From NCBI GenBank assembly GCA_951804985.1, contig OX638135.1, forward strand, positions 7,282,659-7,346,658: a stretch of DNA of 64,000 nucleotides, written 5' to 3'. The stretch comes from Dryomyza anilis (Eukaryota > Arthropoda > Insecta > Diptera > Dryomyzidae). Position 1 is the first letter of the stretch. Every line of letters begins with the position of its first letter. Positions 1 to 11,218 of this stretch are shown in pieces. The notes under the pieces are model-generated. The model was given only the letters and a program-made list of their open reading frames with translations. It was not told the origin of the DNA and made no database searches. The position numbers and the translations under genes were made by a program.

Positions 1-359
1 CCCCTGTTCTGCTGCCTCTATTGTTGGTTATGTATAAACCTTGCGAAAGTTACCAATATGCACTGTATAGTGATTTTGAAATTGATGAAAACAACAGCAG
101 ATATATGAACACGTGTTTCTTTTGCGAAGAATACAGCAACAATTTTGCGTGTTCTCTTTGGTTTTTAATAATCAATAAATTCACTTCTCAAAACCCAGAA
201 GAATAAAGTTTGTTTACTTTAAATAAGTAAGTTGTTTTCTTAATATTCAGATAATAAATTCTAGAATTTTAGTAGTATATTATTGGTATTAGTAAAATTT
301 GACTATTTTACATTCGAACCGAATTTTGCTCGAGTTTTAGAATTATATTTCCCTCCGTG
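1..359. other. Unassigned AT-rich DNA
   Basis: I see no gene, RNA or repeat match to the rest of the window. A 61-codon open frame starting near base 21 has no recognisable motif. The sequence next to it, from about 360, is the start of a composite repeat whose second copy begins near 29645. Confidence 0.4.
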
Positions 360-867
360 TTCTTTGGGGAATCGAGTCAGTTTTTTTTTTTAGTGGTACC
401 CTACACCGATACCCTACATTTAAAAAGTAACTTTGTAGAATATTTTGTAAAATTGTTCTGATGCGTAGAAATTAAATATAATATATATTTTTGATCGATA
501 TAACCTTGGTAATTTGTGTATACTTATTCCGTCCATTATCCATGATTTAAGACTGTTGAACCATCAACGAACTCAACACTCGAAGTATTAATAATCCTTA
601 TTTTTTAATTTTAATGTTGTGAATTTGAGTTCCATTGTACATTAATATTTCAAAATATTTGTAAAAATGTATAGGGTTGGCTATATATATTAAAATAATT
701 AAAACCACTTACCTGATCCAGCCATGATTAAATAATAACAATGATTAATTATTAGAAACACAAAATCTCAAATAATATTTTATTTCTAACTTTCTTCACT
801 TTTTCACATTATTTGACACATTTACAACAAATTAAATTTTAAGTAAACAAGTAAGTACCGTTATAAT

Positions 868-1300
868 TAGGGCTGTGCGTTAAATTGTTTTACAGGAAAT
901 TCTGATTATTCACAATCACGATTAATTCGATTAATCGTATTGTTTAATTAACCGAAATTAAGATTAATTGGTTAATTAAAACTTTTAATGAATGAAAATA
1001 ATTTTTATTTGAGAACATAGAAATTGCTGTTTAAAAAGATATCCAAAACAAAGTTTTGTTTAAAAAAACACAAAAAATTACAAATGCCGAAAAAGATACG
1101 TAACAAGTATAATATAGTTATTTATAATTATGCCAATAACAAAACAATTAATCGTACTTAAAATAATCATATTTAAAATTCTAATTAATCGAATAATAGA
1201 ATTTTTGGTTAATCAAAAAAATATGACACATCGAAAATTTGATATATTGTGTTTACAATTAATCAGACATTCCGGTAAAACGATTAATTGCACATACCTA
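868..1300. mobile_element. Small non-autonomous hAT element (MITE)
   Basis: The left end TAGGGCTGTGC and the right end (complement TAGGTATGTGC) form short terminal inverted repeats. The flanks GTTATAAT (860-867) and GTTAGAAT (1301-1308) are a 7-of-8 match, as expected for the 8-bp target duplication of hAT elements. Many GATTAATCG-type motifs sit just inside both ends, a common pattern for hAT subterminal repeats. There is no transposase. The homologous copy at 29939 keeps the left end but has lost the right one. Confidence 0.65.
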
Positions 1301-1511
1301 GTTAGAATCGTGCATTATTATTAATACCCAGCAGGAAATGACATAATTGACAACAAAGTGATAAATTGAGGAAATTGTAGAATTTATTAATTTTATCCAT
1401 TTTTGAAAAACATATTTTTATGTGAATTCTAACATTGCATTTTTAATTTTATAATAATAACTCAAATAATTGACGAATTATTGGTTCCTTAAGAGTTGTA
1501 TATTAGTGACT

Positions 1512-1790
1512 TGTATGGGTGGGCGTGTCTGTTTACCGATTTGGTTCAATTTCGAAGTCAAAACCATTTTTTGACTAAAACATATTGAAATAAAATTTCA
1601 TCGCATTCTAACCAGTATTATTAAAGTTACCGTGATTTCTGCCAGACAGCAACACTGACAGACATATATACAAACATATATACAGACAAATATACAGACA
1701 TAGATACAGACATATGAAAAGACGGGCATGGCAAACGGACTTGTTGAGTGATCAAGATCAAAAATATATATACTTTTATATACAGACCAA
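1512..1790 (-). mobile_element. INE-1/DINE-1-like Helentron fragment
   Basis: Read on the minus strand, this holds the INE-1-type core: a degenerate GATCA..ATATATATAC block, a CAGACATA-type microsatellite, and AAAATTTCATCGCATTCT followed by the TTTGGTTCAATTT segment. The 3' hairpin end is not seen, so it is partial. It lies inside the composite repeat and recurs at 30510-30750. Confidence 0.5.
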
Positions 1791-2640
1791 TACCGGAAAA
1801 AGTACGGTGATATATTTATTACATTTGTTTAAATCAAGGATTGAAACCTAAACGAATAACGGTTTCGATTTCGGTTTCGGTTTTTTCCGCGTTTCGGTTT
1901 CGGTTACGGTTTCGGTTTTAAGTTTTTATAACGAAACGGTTTCGGTATACCGGTTCCATGTTACGGTTTCGGTTTTGATTTCGGTTTTTGTATAAAATTT
2001 CTTTATATCCATATTTTTCAAATAATTTTACATTTTTTATATGGTGCTAAATTATGATCAAATTATGATACTGGGGTAAAGTGGGAAACGTAATTTAAAC
2101 AATGTTGGTTGTTATTTTAGTAAAATATTGTGTTATATGAATTTATTTAATTGATTACGTCAAGAAAAAAATTTAATTTAAAATTTCGTGACCACAAACC
2201 AATGAAAAGCAACATTTTGACTTCACCTGATATATGATCTGAATTGAAAAGAAGATGAATTTTGTACAATTTTCATCCATAAAAGCCAAAGAAATTAAAT
2301 TTCAACAATTCTGTGAACTGCAATATATGTAAACTAGTGTTGATCATTTGCAAGAGCAAGGCAAGAAATGTTAATGTTAATCTTTTAAATTTTAAATAAA
2401 GATCGAAGACAAATATCTTAAACTGCATATTAATTATGAAAACGAATAGAATTTGAACACTAAATGTATTTAAGTTACTTATTTTCCATATTTTCAATTT
2501 CTTCAACATTTTACTAACAAAAAAATCTAAAAACATAAAAATTTGAATTATATTTTAACAAGAATTAACAAATAAAAAATAATTGTATAAAACAAGTGAT
2601 GTTGACAAGACAATTCAAAATCTCAAGGCCATAATAAAAT

Positions 2641-2873
2641 GAACAAAAAGTCACCAAATACATTTTCAAAATGCTAAATATTTTTTACAAACATCTTTAT
2701 GTATCTGTCAATTTTTAATCGATGATCTCCATTTTTTTACCACATGATAAGAAAACATAAATCTATCAATTGATATTTCAACTTTAAAAATGCATCAATT
2801 ACTTTTTATAATATTTATCAACAAACTCGAAAATTAAGTTTTTCATAAAAATGTATTTGGTGACTTTTCGTTC
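2641..2873. mobile_element. 233-bp MITE nested in the hAT element
   Basis: Terminal inverted repeats of about 26 bases face each other: GAACAAAAAGTCACC at 2641 and GGTGACTTTTCGTTC ending at 2873, both continuing into AAATACATTTT. No coding sequence. The superfamily is unknown because no target duplication is obvious. Confidence 0.55.
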
Positions 2874-3004
2874 TACAACGACGATATACAGGATACGACA
2901 TACATATACAATAAATATAAGGAATATTTCGTATAAGCATATTTCTGTTTTCGTCACAGATTAAAAAAATCCGTATGCTACACGTACCGTATGTCAAGAG
3001 AACT

Positions 3005-3460
3005 CAAATAATATCTTGCAAAGTAACATTTTTCTTTGCGAACACCATGCGAACACAAACTCAAACGCTACAAAGCGAATACTAACAGAAAGAAGAGAAT
3101 ATAACAATAACGATTACGATTCGTATACACACACTTTCCCAACGACAACTCTTCGTTGCTTTCCTGTATCATCGAGTGGCAACAAACATACGCATGACAT
3201 CAGACAGACGCATGACAACGGACAGACGCATGACACAGACAGACGCATGAAAACGGACAGACGCATGGCACCACACTACATGTATGTATCTAGTACAGCT
3301 CTCTAGTTGGCAACAACAACGAGTTCTCTTTGTGGTACAAAATATTTCCCGCCAAAATTCTATCAAAAGCTTGTATGCTGCTTTATTCGCATTTTTGTTG
3401 TTGTTGCACTTTCAAACGAATCAGCGGATTTGTGAAAAAAGAAAAACACAAAAAGCAATA
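3005..3460. other. CA/GAC-rich segment with CAGACGCATGA repeats
   Basis: Inside the 1835-4795 hAT element this segment is less AT-rich than its surroundings. It contains four imperfect repeats of CAGACGCATGACA (about 3205-3270). Overlapping short frames on both strands exist, but none has a recognisable domain, and they mirror each other as low-complexity shadows. I regard it as element filler. Confidence 0.35.
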
Positions 3461-5040
3461 TATCAGCTAAATATATCACACTGTGAAAATATTCATATAT
3501 TATTTTTTATTACTTCATGATTTTACAATTAACAAAATAACTATATATAAAAGTAAAACCAAAATAATAATGTGCATAGCACAGTGCTTATGCACAATCG
3601 ATGTACGAACTAAGAGAAAAAACATTGTTTTGTCTGTTTTAACTTTTTGAAGCGACTTTTGAAGCACTTTTAAAGCTATTTACCGCTTCAAAAGTGCTTC
3701 ACATGCCTTATTTTTAAGATGCTTATATTCTTTAGAAATGACAAAAACAAAAAAAAACACACATCTTCATTAATGTTCACGTTCATAAATATTTTGCACG
3801 CTTTCCATTGTTACTTGTTGTTCAATATTTAGTAATATCATGAATTATTTTGTATATCATTATTACCTTAAAAACATAATAAATACAACAAAATCATAAA
3901 AAATGCAAGTCTTCCTTTTCTTGCAGTCTTAGTCTTGCACTTGCTCTTGTTCTTTTTCTTGCAAAATCTCTATTTTGTTCTCGCTTTTGTTCTTGCAAAA
4001 AAAAATGCAAGAACAAGAAATTTTTAATCATCACTAATGTAAACAAATATCTGCCTTATACTTGAAATTTTTAAACTTGTCTAAGTTGCACTTCATTTTT
4101 CGTATTTCCGTAAATAGGTACTGAGATGTTAATAATTTGAAATTTTTTTTACATTTTTTTTTGCATTACATTGTTTTGTTTATGTCCGAAATTGAGCTGT
4201 TTTGAAACATCAGTCAAAAATCCATTAGAAGACTTATAAATGGTATTCTATTGAATAGATCATTTAAAAGAATTTAAAATATATTCAAATGAACTTTTCA
4301 AAACTTGTTCCACTTTACCTCAAGCTCCCCTATATATTTTACTAATAAAATAAATAAAAAACCAATTATAAAATTTTAATCATTTTTTAACGTAAAAATT
4401 TTGCTTGGAGTTGCTGGTGTTTTGTTGTTAATTCGATTAATGAAACAAAAAACAAATTTTAGACCAAATACCGTTGTTTTGGAAATATCGTTTCTCAAAA
4501 AACAACATGTGAATTTTTGTACAACCAAAAATGTTTATTTTGGGAACTCCAAATTTTAATTAATGAAATTTTACTTAAGATCTTCTATATAAAATAAAAT
4601 ATGTTTTTCTGGTTTTTTGTATACTTTTTTAAAAACCGTTTTAAACCGGTATAAAACCGAAACCGTTTATATCGGTTTTGGATATCGGTTTATTTCTGAT
4701 TTTCGTATAACGGTTTCGGTTACGGTTTCGGTTTTAAAAATGAAACGGTTTTAAACGGATATCGGTTTCGGTTTCGGTTACGGTTTCAATCCTTGGTTTA
4801 AATAGGTTTTCATGAGCATTTAAGGGTTAGGTATACAGTATAAAATGACCTTTAGGTGCAGGAAGGCGCAGATAAAATTGATATGGCTGTAACCACCATA
4901 AATCCTACTATTCTCTCAATATAGTATGATCGTGATCCATTGTGACCCAAAAAAGTTATAGACTGCTAAATTTTATATTTTTTTGAATAATACTGAAAAA
5001 ATACGTTTATTTACATTCAAATATCCTTTGAACCGGACAT

Positions 5041-5224
5041 TTTACTAAAGAATCGTAATTAAAAATTTTGATTACGATTCTTAGTAGTCGTTAGATACAT
5101 GTAAATCATGAGTTGTTTAATTAAATGTATAAAAATAAAGTCAATTTAAGAAATGGTCAACAATTTATATTTCGTACTGGGGTTGCATGCGTAGAATTGA
5201 AGTCGACTGCACACAGTGTTTCAG
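5041..5224. other. Junction between composite repeat and RTE LINE
   Basis: It starts with the imperfect hairpin at 5044-5088 and then unassigned AT-rich DNA. The exact 5' end of the downstream LINE cannot be fixed from one copy. Confidence 0.35.
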
Positions 5225-6364
5225 AATGGTGTAGTGCACGCGCAAGCCAGTAACCGACTTATGTTAGTTGCCATAGCCTCTCTTACACAAATCCTAGTCT
5301 CACCTTCGCGTTGGTGAACCCCGTTAACCCGAGCAACCAGCTGAAGATCGGGTTTCAACCCCGGTGGGAGGTCTAGGCGAGAACAAACGAGCCCTCCAAA
5401 ATGGGGGTTGTGCGTTGGGCTTGTGACCCGCCATACAAAAAAGCTGATTCAACGAAAACAGTAAAATTGCCTCGGATATCGACCCGAAATCACGATGACA
5501 ACCTACGCAAACGTATAAAGGACCATGATTTACGGATATGCACCTGGAATGTCCGAACCCTTTATATGGATGGTGCCACTATCCAGCTGGTTGATGTCCT
5601 CGAAAGATACAAGGCTGACATCACCGCAATCCATCAAATGCGATGGACAGGACAGGGCTGCTCTAAACAGGCATCCTGTGACATTTACTACAGCTGCCAT
5701 GCGGAGAGGCATGAATTTGGTTGTGGTCGGTAGTTACGCGAGCCGCGAAGGAGCGATACAGAGAGAAGAGGAAGGAGGAGAGACATCTTTTTAGGCGCAA
5801 GAAAAGAAAATTAGAAAAACGCGAGTGTGGAACAACAGGAATGAGGCTCGAAAATTCTTTCAGAAGATAAGACGCCTGACCGGAGGCTAAAAGACCGGAC
5901 CCTATTCCTGTCAGGACGATGACGGGAATCTAGTAACAGATGTCCAGGGTACACTGAGATTATGGAGAGAGCACTTCTCTGATCTTCTAGCAGGCGATGA
6001 TGATAACTATTCCGCTGATAGAGAATACAGCTTAACAACCCCAGTTGCTGGAGACGGCGTTGACATACCGCCACCTGACCGTGAAGAGGTCTGCACAGCA
6101 ATCAACAGGCTGAAAAACAACAAAGCCGCATGATCGGATGGTCTGCCTGCTGAGTTGTTTAAGACCGGAGGCGATGAGCTCATAACGAGCATGCACCAGC
6201 TCATCAGCAGAATATGGTCAGAAGAAAGCATGCCTAGCGAATGGAATCTCGGTATACTCTACCCAATCCTTAAGAAGGGGGATCCCACGATACGCGCCAA
6301 CTACCGTGGGACTACCGTGGGATACCGTTATAAGGCTTTGCAGGATGACCCTGAGCGACACACG
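5225..6364 (+). pseudogene. RTE-type LINE, 5' half: endonuclease and start of RT (disrupted)
   Basis: This is the 5' half of a non-LTR retrotransposon whose polyprotein joins an APE-type endonuclease to reverse transcriptase. From 5401 the frame reads into the endonuclease start, with ICTWNVRTLY, then DVLERYKADITAI and a DIYYSCHAERHEFGCG segment. The middle and C-terminal endonuclease are deleted near 5730. Next come the basic linker (RYREKRKEERHLFRRKK), a FFQKIRRLTGG segment and the RT entry region LKNNKAA..DGLPAELFKTGGDEL ending in ILKKGDP..NYRG. Stops lie in the linker and after NNKAA. A second deletion joins NYRG to RLCRMTLSDTR at about 6330-6364, where a hAT element interrupts it. The frame resumes at 17171. 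The family resembles fly repeats annotated craniofacial-development-protein-2-like. Confidence 0.85.
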
Positions 6365-6389
6365 CGCGGATCCAGGGGGAGGCGATAAA

Positions 6390-7870
6390 AAAAAGGCGCA
6401 CTTTTGAATTTTGCAAAAGTTTGGAATTTTTCCATTTTTGTGTATTTCTCTATATTTTGTGCTGTTCTGTACATTAGGCGCTTTCTATATTTTGCGCCCT
6501 TTTGTAAATACGAACAAATTTTGTAAATTGTGCGCCTTTTTTATTTTGTGTTTTTTGAAAATTTTGCGGCCTTATGTAAATACGCAAAAATTTTGTAAAT
6601 TAAGCGCCTTTTTCCATTTTGTGTTTTTTGAAAATTTTGCGCCCTTTTCTAAAAACGCAAAAATTATGTAAATTAGGCGCCTTTTTCCATTTTATGTTTA
6701 TTTGAAAATTTTGCGCCCTTTGTAAGTATGCAAAAAATTTGTAAATTATGCGACTTTTTCTAGTTTATGTTTTTTGAAAATTTTGCGCCCTTTTCCATAT
6801 TTTGCACCCTTTTGTAAATACGCAAAAAATTGCGCCCTTTTCCATATTTTGCGCCCTTTTGTAAATACGCAAAAATTTTTAAAATTATGCCTTTTTTAAT
6901 TTTGTGTTTATTTGAAAAATTTGCACCCTTTTCCATATTTTGCGCCCTTTTGTAAGTATGTAAACAATTTGTAAATTATGCGCCTTTTTCCAGTTTATGT
7001 TTATTTGAAAAATTTGCGCCCTTTTCCATATTTTGCGCCCTTTTGTAAGTATGCAACAAATTTGTAAATTATGCGCCTTTTTCCAGTTTATGTTTTTTTA
7101 AAAATTTGCGCCCTTTTCCATATTTTGCGCCCTTTTGTAAGTATGCAAAAAATTTGTTAATTATGTGCCTTTTTCCAGTTTATGTTTTTTGAAAATTTTG
7201 CGCCCTTTTCCATATTTTGCGCCCTTTTGTTAGTATGCAAAAAATTTGTAAATTATGCGCCTTTTTCCAGTTTATGTTTATTTGAAAAATTTGCGCCCTT
7301 TTCCATATTTTGCGCCCTTTTGTAAGTATGCAAAAAATTTGTAAATTATGCGCCTTTTTCCAGTTTATGTTTTTTTTAAAATTTGCGCCCTCTTCCATAT
7401 TTTGCGCCCTTTTTTGAAAATACGCAAAAATTATATAAATAAGGCGCCTTTTCCATTTTATGTTTATTTGAAAAATTTGCGCCCTTTTCCATATTTTGCG
7501 CCCTTTTGTAAGTATGCAAAAAATTTGTTAATTATGCGCCTTTTTCCAGTTTATGTTTATTTGAAAAATTTGCGCCCTTTTCCATATTTTACGCCCTTTT
7601 GTAAGTATGCAAAAAATTTGTTAATTACGCGCCTTTTTCCAGTTTATGTTTTTTGAAAATTTTGCGCCCTTTTCCATATTTTGCGCCCTTTTGTAAATAC
7701 GCAAAAATTTTCGCCCTTTTCCATATTTTGCGTTCTTTTGTAAATACGCAAATTTTTTTTAAATTTTGTGTTTATTTGAAAAATTTGCGCCCTTTTCCAT
7801 ATTTTGCGCCCTTTTGTAAGTATGCAAAAAATTTGTAAATTATGCGCCTTTTTCCAGTTTATGTTTATTT
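6390..7870. repeat. Minisatellite, about 92-bp unit, roughly 15 degenerate copies
   Basis: The unit contains TTTGCGCCCTTTTCCATATT, TTGCGCCCTTTTGTAAGTAT and TTATGCGCCTTTTTCCAG. Copies around 7016, 7108, 7200, 7293 and 7386 are spaced 92-93 bases. The array lies between the left end of the hAT element and its first transposase exon. Open frames across it (PFPYFAPFCKYAK-type repeats on one strand, GRKIWKRAQ on the other) follow from the period being close to a multiple of three in places, and I do not consider them genes. Confidence 0.85.
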
Positions 7871-8013
7871 GAATTTAACGCATTACATTTTCGAAGAAAA
7901 AAAATATAAATATTGTTTTGAAAGTGATTTATTAATTATCTGTAAAACTCAGAAAAGGTATTTGAGTGTTGTAGTTATTTACAACAGATTTGTATTGCTA
8001 ATGTTTGTTTCAG

Positions 8014-8152
8014 ATGTCTGAAGGCAAAAAGAAATTATCTGAATATCAATTTAGAAAGTTAAGGTTAAAAAGACAGCAAGATAACAAAATAAATTCAATA
8101 AAAAAGTTTTGTCAATCTCAAGAGAATAATTCAGAATCTGAAGTCGCAGAAT
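8014..8152 (+). CDS. hAT transposase exon 1 (N-terminal basic region)
   Basis: The ATG at 8014 directly follows a good acceptor (TTTGTTTCAG), so an untranslated leader exon probably lies upstream. The 46 codons encode a lysine/arginine-rich start (SEGKKKLSEYQFRKLRLKRQ) followed by NKINSIKKF. This resembles the short basic N-terminus of hAT proteins with a TTF-type zinc finger. The exon ends GAA T before GTAAGT at 8153. The single leftover base joins in phase to CC at 11747 to form a serine codon, which supports splicing to exon 2 across a 3.6-kb intron filled with later insertions. Splicing is inferred from sequence only. Confidence 0.65.
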
Positions 8153-8840
8153 GTAAGTTTTTTTTACAAATTTTGTGTTTAATGGTATTTTAAGTAAATA
8201 TATTATGATTGAAAAAAAATATTGTCAAATTCACACAAAAGACTATGTGTGTCAACGATTGTTCCTAGTTTTAGTTTCATGGGTAATTGTAATAAATATT
8301 CCAAGTAATAATTTTTGGGAATTGGCTTTTACGCTTTGTGTACGTTGAAGCTGTACTGTAACCGAAATTTCTTGTGTGCACACAAACAATTTCGCGCGAA
8401 AAGCATCCTCTGACGTAAAGCTTTCACAACGAAAGCGCTTCATTCCCAGTTAAACTGTCGTTGGAGCAACATCATGCTTCATGCTGCGCCAGTGTTGCCA
8501 GATAAACCTTTTTTCACAGTTTTTTGAGAAGGTAGAAAGTTTCACGTTTTTCACAAAACATCAATTATTTAATCCAGTTTTTCAGTTTTATGATTAATTT
8601 GTAACTAGTTTAATGAATCAAATAAGTATTTTTATTACTAAAAAAGCTTGTTTGTTTTTTTATCGATTTTTATAGCAACAGCAAACGTAGATATTTAAAT
8701 ATCTAATATTAAAATCTAAAATTACACTACACAACAGCCATTCTGCGCAGCAGGCAAGGTTATTTTTGTATTATGTAAAATGACGCCCTTATTTCGAAAA
8801 TATGGTTTAATAATGTTTCTTTGGATGGGTTTACCAATAA
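8153..8840. other. First intron of the hAT transposase, 5' part
   Basis: AT-rich DNA with no gene. A short GC-richer patch at about 8390-8510 has no recognisable feature. Confidence 0.4.
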
Positions 8841-9344
8841 CTTTTGGACCGAGCTTTCATTAAGGTGGTCACATATATTTGCAAATATCTCCCGTTTTAA
8901 ATAACACATATAATCAAATGTTATATCGAATGAAAGTTAATTGAATATCGAATAAACATTTCTTAGAACATTTTTAAATTGGTTCATTAGTTTAAGAGAA
9001 CTCGAAAGGAGAACTTGAAAAAACATTTTTTCAACAAAAATTAAAAAAAAAAAATTCATTTAAAAAAATGGAAAAAAATCAAGAAAGTAAGATGATACAC
9101 AAATTTTAATTTTTCAAAATTAGTTCACACTCTTTCGAAGAAATTGAGCAATAAATGACAACAATATATGTAACATTTGAGGATAAAAAAGTTATGTGAA
9201 ACCAATATAATTAAGTGCTATACAAATAGGCATAAAAATAAAAAAAATGAGAGGATCACGATTATTTTTTGAACACCTATTGATAGATGATTGCTTGTAA
9301 TTAATTTTAAATGTTATAACTTTATCTTTAATACTTAACGAGAT

Positions 9345-10295
9345 ACACCCAAAGAACGAATCAGTTGGGGCAACAAATTGCCAACCGATTTATTTAGTTC
9401 TGTCAACATTCGACTGATTCAGTTCTTGCAACACCGCGTATCAGTTCACACAACTAATGAATACAATTGACACACCCAATTTGTTTAGTTGTGGTAGCCA
9501 ATTTAATTATAAGAAATCGGCCATTTTACCTAGCGCTCCAACGTGATGCAAACACGAAGTCAGCATCACAACAGCGTTCCGGAGATCGAACATTGCCGAC
9601 GATTCGTTGTGATGCTGACTTCGTGTTTGCAACACGTTGAAACGCTAGGGCTGCATATATAAATACAACATATAGAAACACAATAGGAAGTACTCTGTAG
9701 AATAGAGTGTCTCTGGTTGTAGAAAGTATATTTGAGCATGAAAAAACCGAACAGTAAAAACGAACAAGCCTTAAAACAATTCCAAATTTTGTTTAAGACG
9801 TGGCATGCACTGTCTGCAGCACAAAACAAAAAAATAGTGAAAAAATCTGAAATCGCCTTAAAAAAATTCCAAATATTGTTTAAGACTAAGACGTGGAACG
9901 CGCTGTCCGCAAAACAAAACGAGTGAAAAATGTAAAGCTTGCGCGACTGGTGTTGTCCTGCTTTGGCATCGCTATTATACAAGACAACTGATTTCACAGT
10001 TGAATCAAATAAATATTGGTTGCTACAATTTAATGTTATATAGCTATCTGTTAAGTCAACTAAATATTGTTTAGGTGTCATTTTGAATTTAGTTGCCGTG
10101 GCAATGGAAACAAAAAAATTGAAAATGGATAAAAAGTTTGTTTCCCCAATCAATGCTTCAACTAATAGTTGGTTACGCTTCATACTATTGTTTACCACAA
10201 ATGAATTTCAGTTGAAACTGACTAAATTTGGTTGATGCAAATGAATATTCGTTGAAACAACTGCACGTCAAGCAATTATTTTTTTGTGTGAATGT
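9345..10295. mobile_element. Nested non-autonomous element related to 55640-56030
   Basis: The ends carry AGTTG/CAACT motifs (CAGTTGGGGCAAC at 9363, GTTGAAACAACTG at 10250). Bases 9980-10190, read on the minus strand, match 55790-55940 on the plus strand (GGGGAAACAAACTTT, TTGCCACGGCAACTAAATT). A 210-codon minus-strand frame (9566-10198) spans it but has no recognisable domain, and its homologue at 55673-56029 differs in frame length. I treat it as repeat-derived. Confidence 0.5.
9529..9649. repeat. Long hairpin, 44-nt arms, 33-nt loop
   Basis: Bases 9529-9572 and 9606-9649 are inverted copies with about 41 of 44 positions paired, including 25 uninterrupted pairs around GCAAACACGAAGTCAGCATC. 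The loop starts AGCGTTCCGGAGATCG. A transcript from either strand would fold into a single strong hairpin of roughly small-RNA precursor size. It could equally be a tiny foldback repeat. Confidence 0.8.
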
Positions 10296-10439
10296 GATCC
10301 TAAAAAGTAAACCCATATTTCGTAGTGGATGTAGTAGATTACGTTGACTATATCGACTCATTTTCGAACTTCGAATTACTAATCTACTAGAATATATGGA
10401 AAAATAAATTTTTCATCATTCGAAATAGCAGTTTTAAAG

Positions 10440-10575
10440 TTATCGTGTATAGGCGGACAGACAGACGGTCATATCTAAATCGACTAGGAAAGAGATGTTG
10501 ACCAAGAAAATATATACTTTTTCATACCAGTCACGCCTACTAAGGGGCTCTAACCCATGGGTATAGGGTATAAAC
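10440..10575 (-). mobile_element. INE-1-like fragment
   Basis: The minus strand shows the end TATACCCTATACCC, a GGCGTGACTGGTATG block and the GACCGTCTGTCTGTCCGCC microsatellite, a shortened INE-1/DINE-1-like 5' region. Confidence 0.5.
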
Positions 10576-10704
10576 ATATTATGCGATTTTTTTTAGTTAG
10601 TAATTTAGTAATTATCTTTCATTCGATATAACAATTGTTTATGGGTTTTATTAAACGCGAGATATTTACAAATATATGTGACTACCTTTTTGAAAGCTCA
10701 GTAC

Positions 10705-10965
10705 AAAAGATAGGCGTGTGTGGTATGGAAAAGTGTTTATATTCTTGATCAGCATAACCACCCGAGTCCGTTTAGCCATGTCCGTTTGTCTGTCCGTTTG
10801 TCTGTCCGTCTGTCTTGCTGTCTAACCGGATACAGAGTAACTTGAAAAATACTTGTCAGAATTCGATGAAATTTTGTTTCAATATGTTTTCGCCAAAAAA
10901 TGGTTCTGAGTTTGAAAATGAACCAAATCGGTAAACGGACACGCCCATCTCCCATACACAAAGAA
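10705..10965 (+). mobile_element. INE-1-like Helentron fragment
   Basis: GGTATGGAAAAGTG, TTCTTGATCAGCATAACC, CCGAGTCCGTTTAGCCATG and a TCCGTTTGTCTG microsatellite follow in the standard INE-1-like order, then GATGAAATTTTGTTTCAATA and GGACACGCCCATCTCCCATA. Both outer ends are missing. Overlapping short frames here are shadows. Confidence 0.7.
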
Positions 10966-11179
10966 AACGAAAGATGGTTGAAAAGTATTAGAGCTTTAAA
11001 CATCATTGCAGTTGCAAATTATTCTTGTCAAATATTTGACACTTTTTATGATAAATATTTAGACAATATTAATAGTTTTGCTACAAAAGCATTAATATCT
11101 GTGAAATATGTGAATATTTGCAGCAATGCTACCTATTTTTCTAGTAGCTGCAGTGAATCTACCACACATATGACGCATT

Positions 11180-11218
11180 CACAAAATCTTTGCACGAGTC
11201 GTGCACGGGTCCAGCTAG
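11180..11218 (+). mobile_element. Candidate Helitron 3' terminus
   Basis: TGCACGA-G-TCGTGCA forms a short palindrome ending at 11205. Eleven bases later the sequence reads CTAG (11215-11218) followed by T, as at classical Helitron 3' ends (hairpin, then CTRR, inserted next to T). The matching 5' TC end is not identified. Confidence 0.5.

Larger units (their letters stand above)
1835..4795. mobile_element. Non-autonomous hAT transposon, 2,961 bp
   Basis: The element is bounded by CAAGGATTGAAACC at the left and its inverted copy at the right. It is flanked by a perfect 8-bp duplication GTTTAAAT (1827-1834 and 4796-4803). The paralogous repeat near 30780 lacks the insertion and shows the empty site. 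Both ends carry dense GGTTTCGG/GGTTACGG arrays (about 1850-1990 and 4630-4790), which are probable transposase-binding subterminal repeats. The interior is AT-rich, contains a smaller MITE (2641-2873) and has no recognisable transposase; short frames inside it show no motif. The hAT assignment rests on TSD length and CA-start termini. Confidence 0.8.
360..5040 (+). repeat. Composite repeat, copy A (second copy 29645-31045)
   Basis: Bases 360-1800 and 4804-5040 match 29645-31045 in the same order and orientation. Shared landmarks are GGGGAATCGAGT, CCTACACCGATACCCTACAT, TAGGGCTGTGCG and the GCAGGAAGGCGCAGATAAAA segment. Copy A has an extra block at about 640-840 and the hAT insertion at 1835-4795. 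Both copies carry the same small hAT MITE at the same place, so the block spread as a unit after the MITE inserted. No coding capacity is visible. A 17-base hairpin (ACTAAAGAATCGTAAT and its complement, 5044-5088) lies just beyond the right edge. Confidence 0.7.
8841..10709. mobile_element. TIR element with about 95-bp inverted termini
   Basis: Left arm 8851-8945 (GAGCTTTCATTAAGGTGGTC, continuing through ACATATATTTGCAAATATCTC) pairs with right arm 10605-10699. The pairing may extend outwards to CTTTTG/CAAAAG at 8841 and 10709. There is no transposase inside, but a second repeat unit (9345-10295) is nested there. I find no unambiguous target duplication, so the superfamily is open. Confidence 0.6.

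Noticed and set aside
7180..7838. Repeat-containing open frames (KNLRPFPYFAPFCKYAK type) on both strands
   Set aside because: They follow the 92-bp minisatellite, occur in several frames and strands at once, and have no start context or domain.
6390..7870. CRISPR-like array
   Set aside because: The repeats are long, degenerate, directly adjacent and without unique spacers, in a clearly eukaryotic setting.
9566..10198. 210-codon minus-strand open frame
   Set aside because: It spans a hairpin and a non-autonomous repeat. The homologous DNA at 55640-56030 does not keep the same protein, so selection for coding is unlikely.
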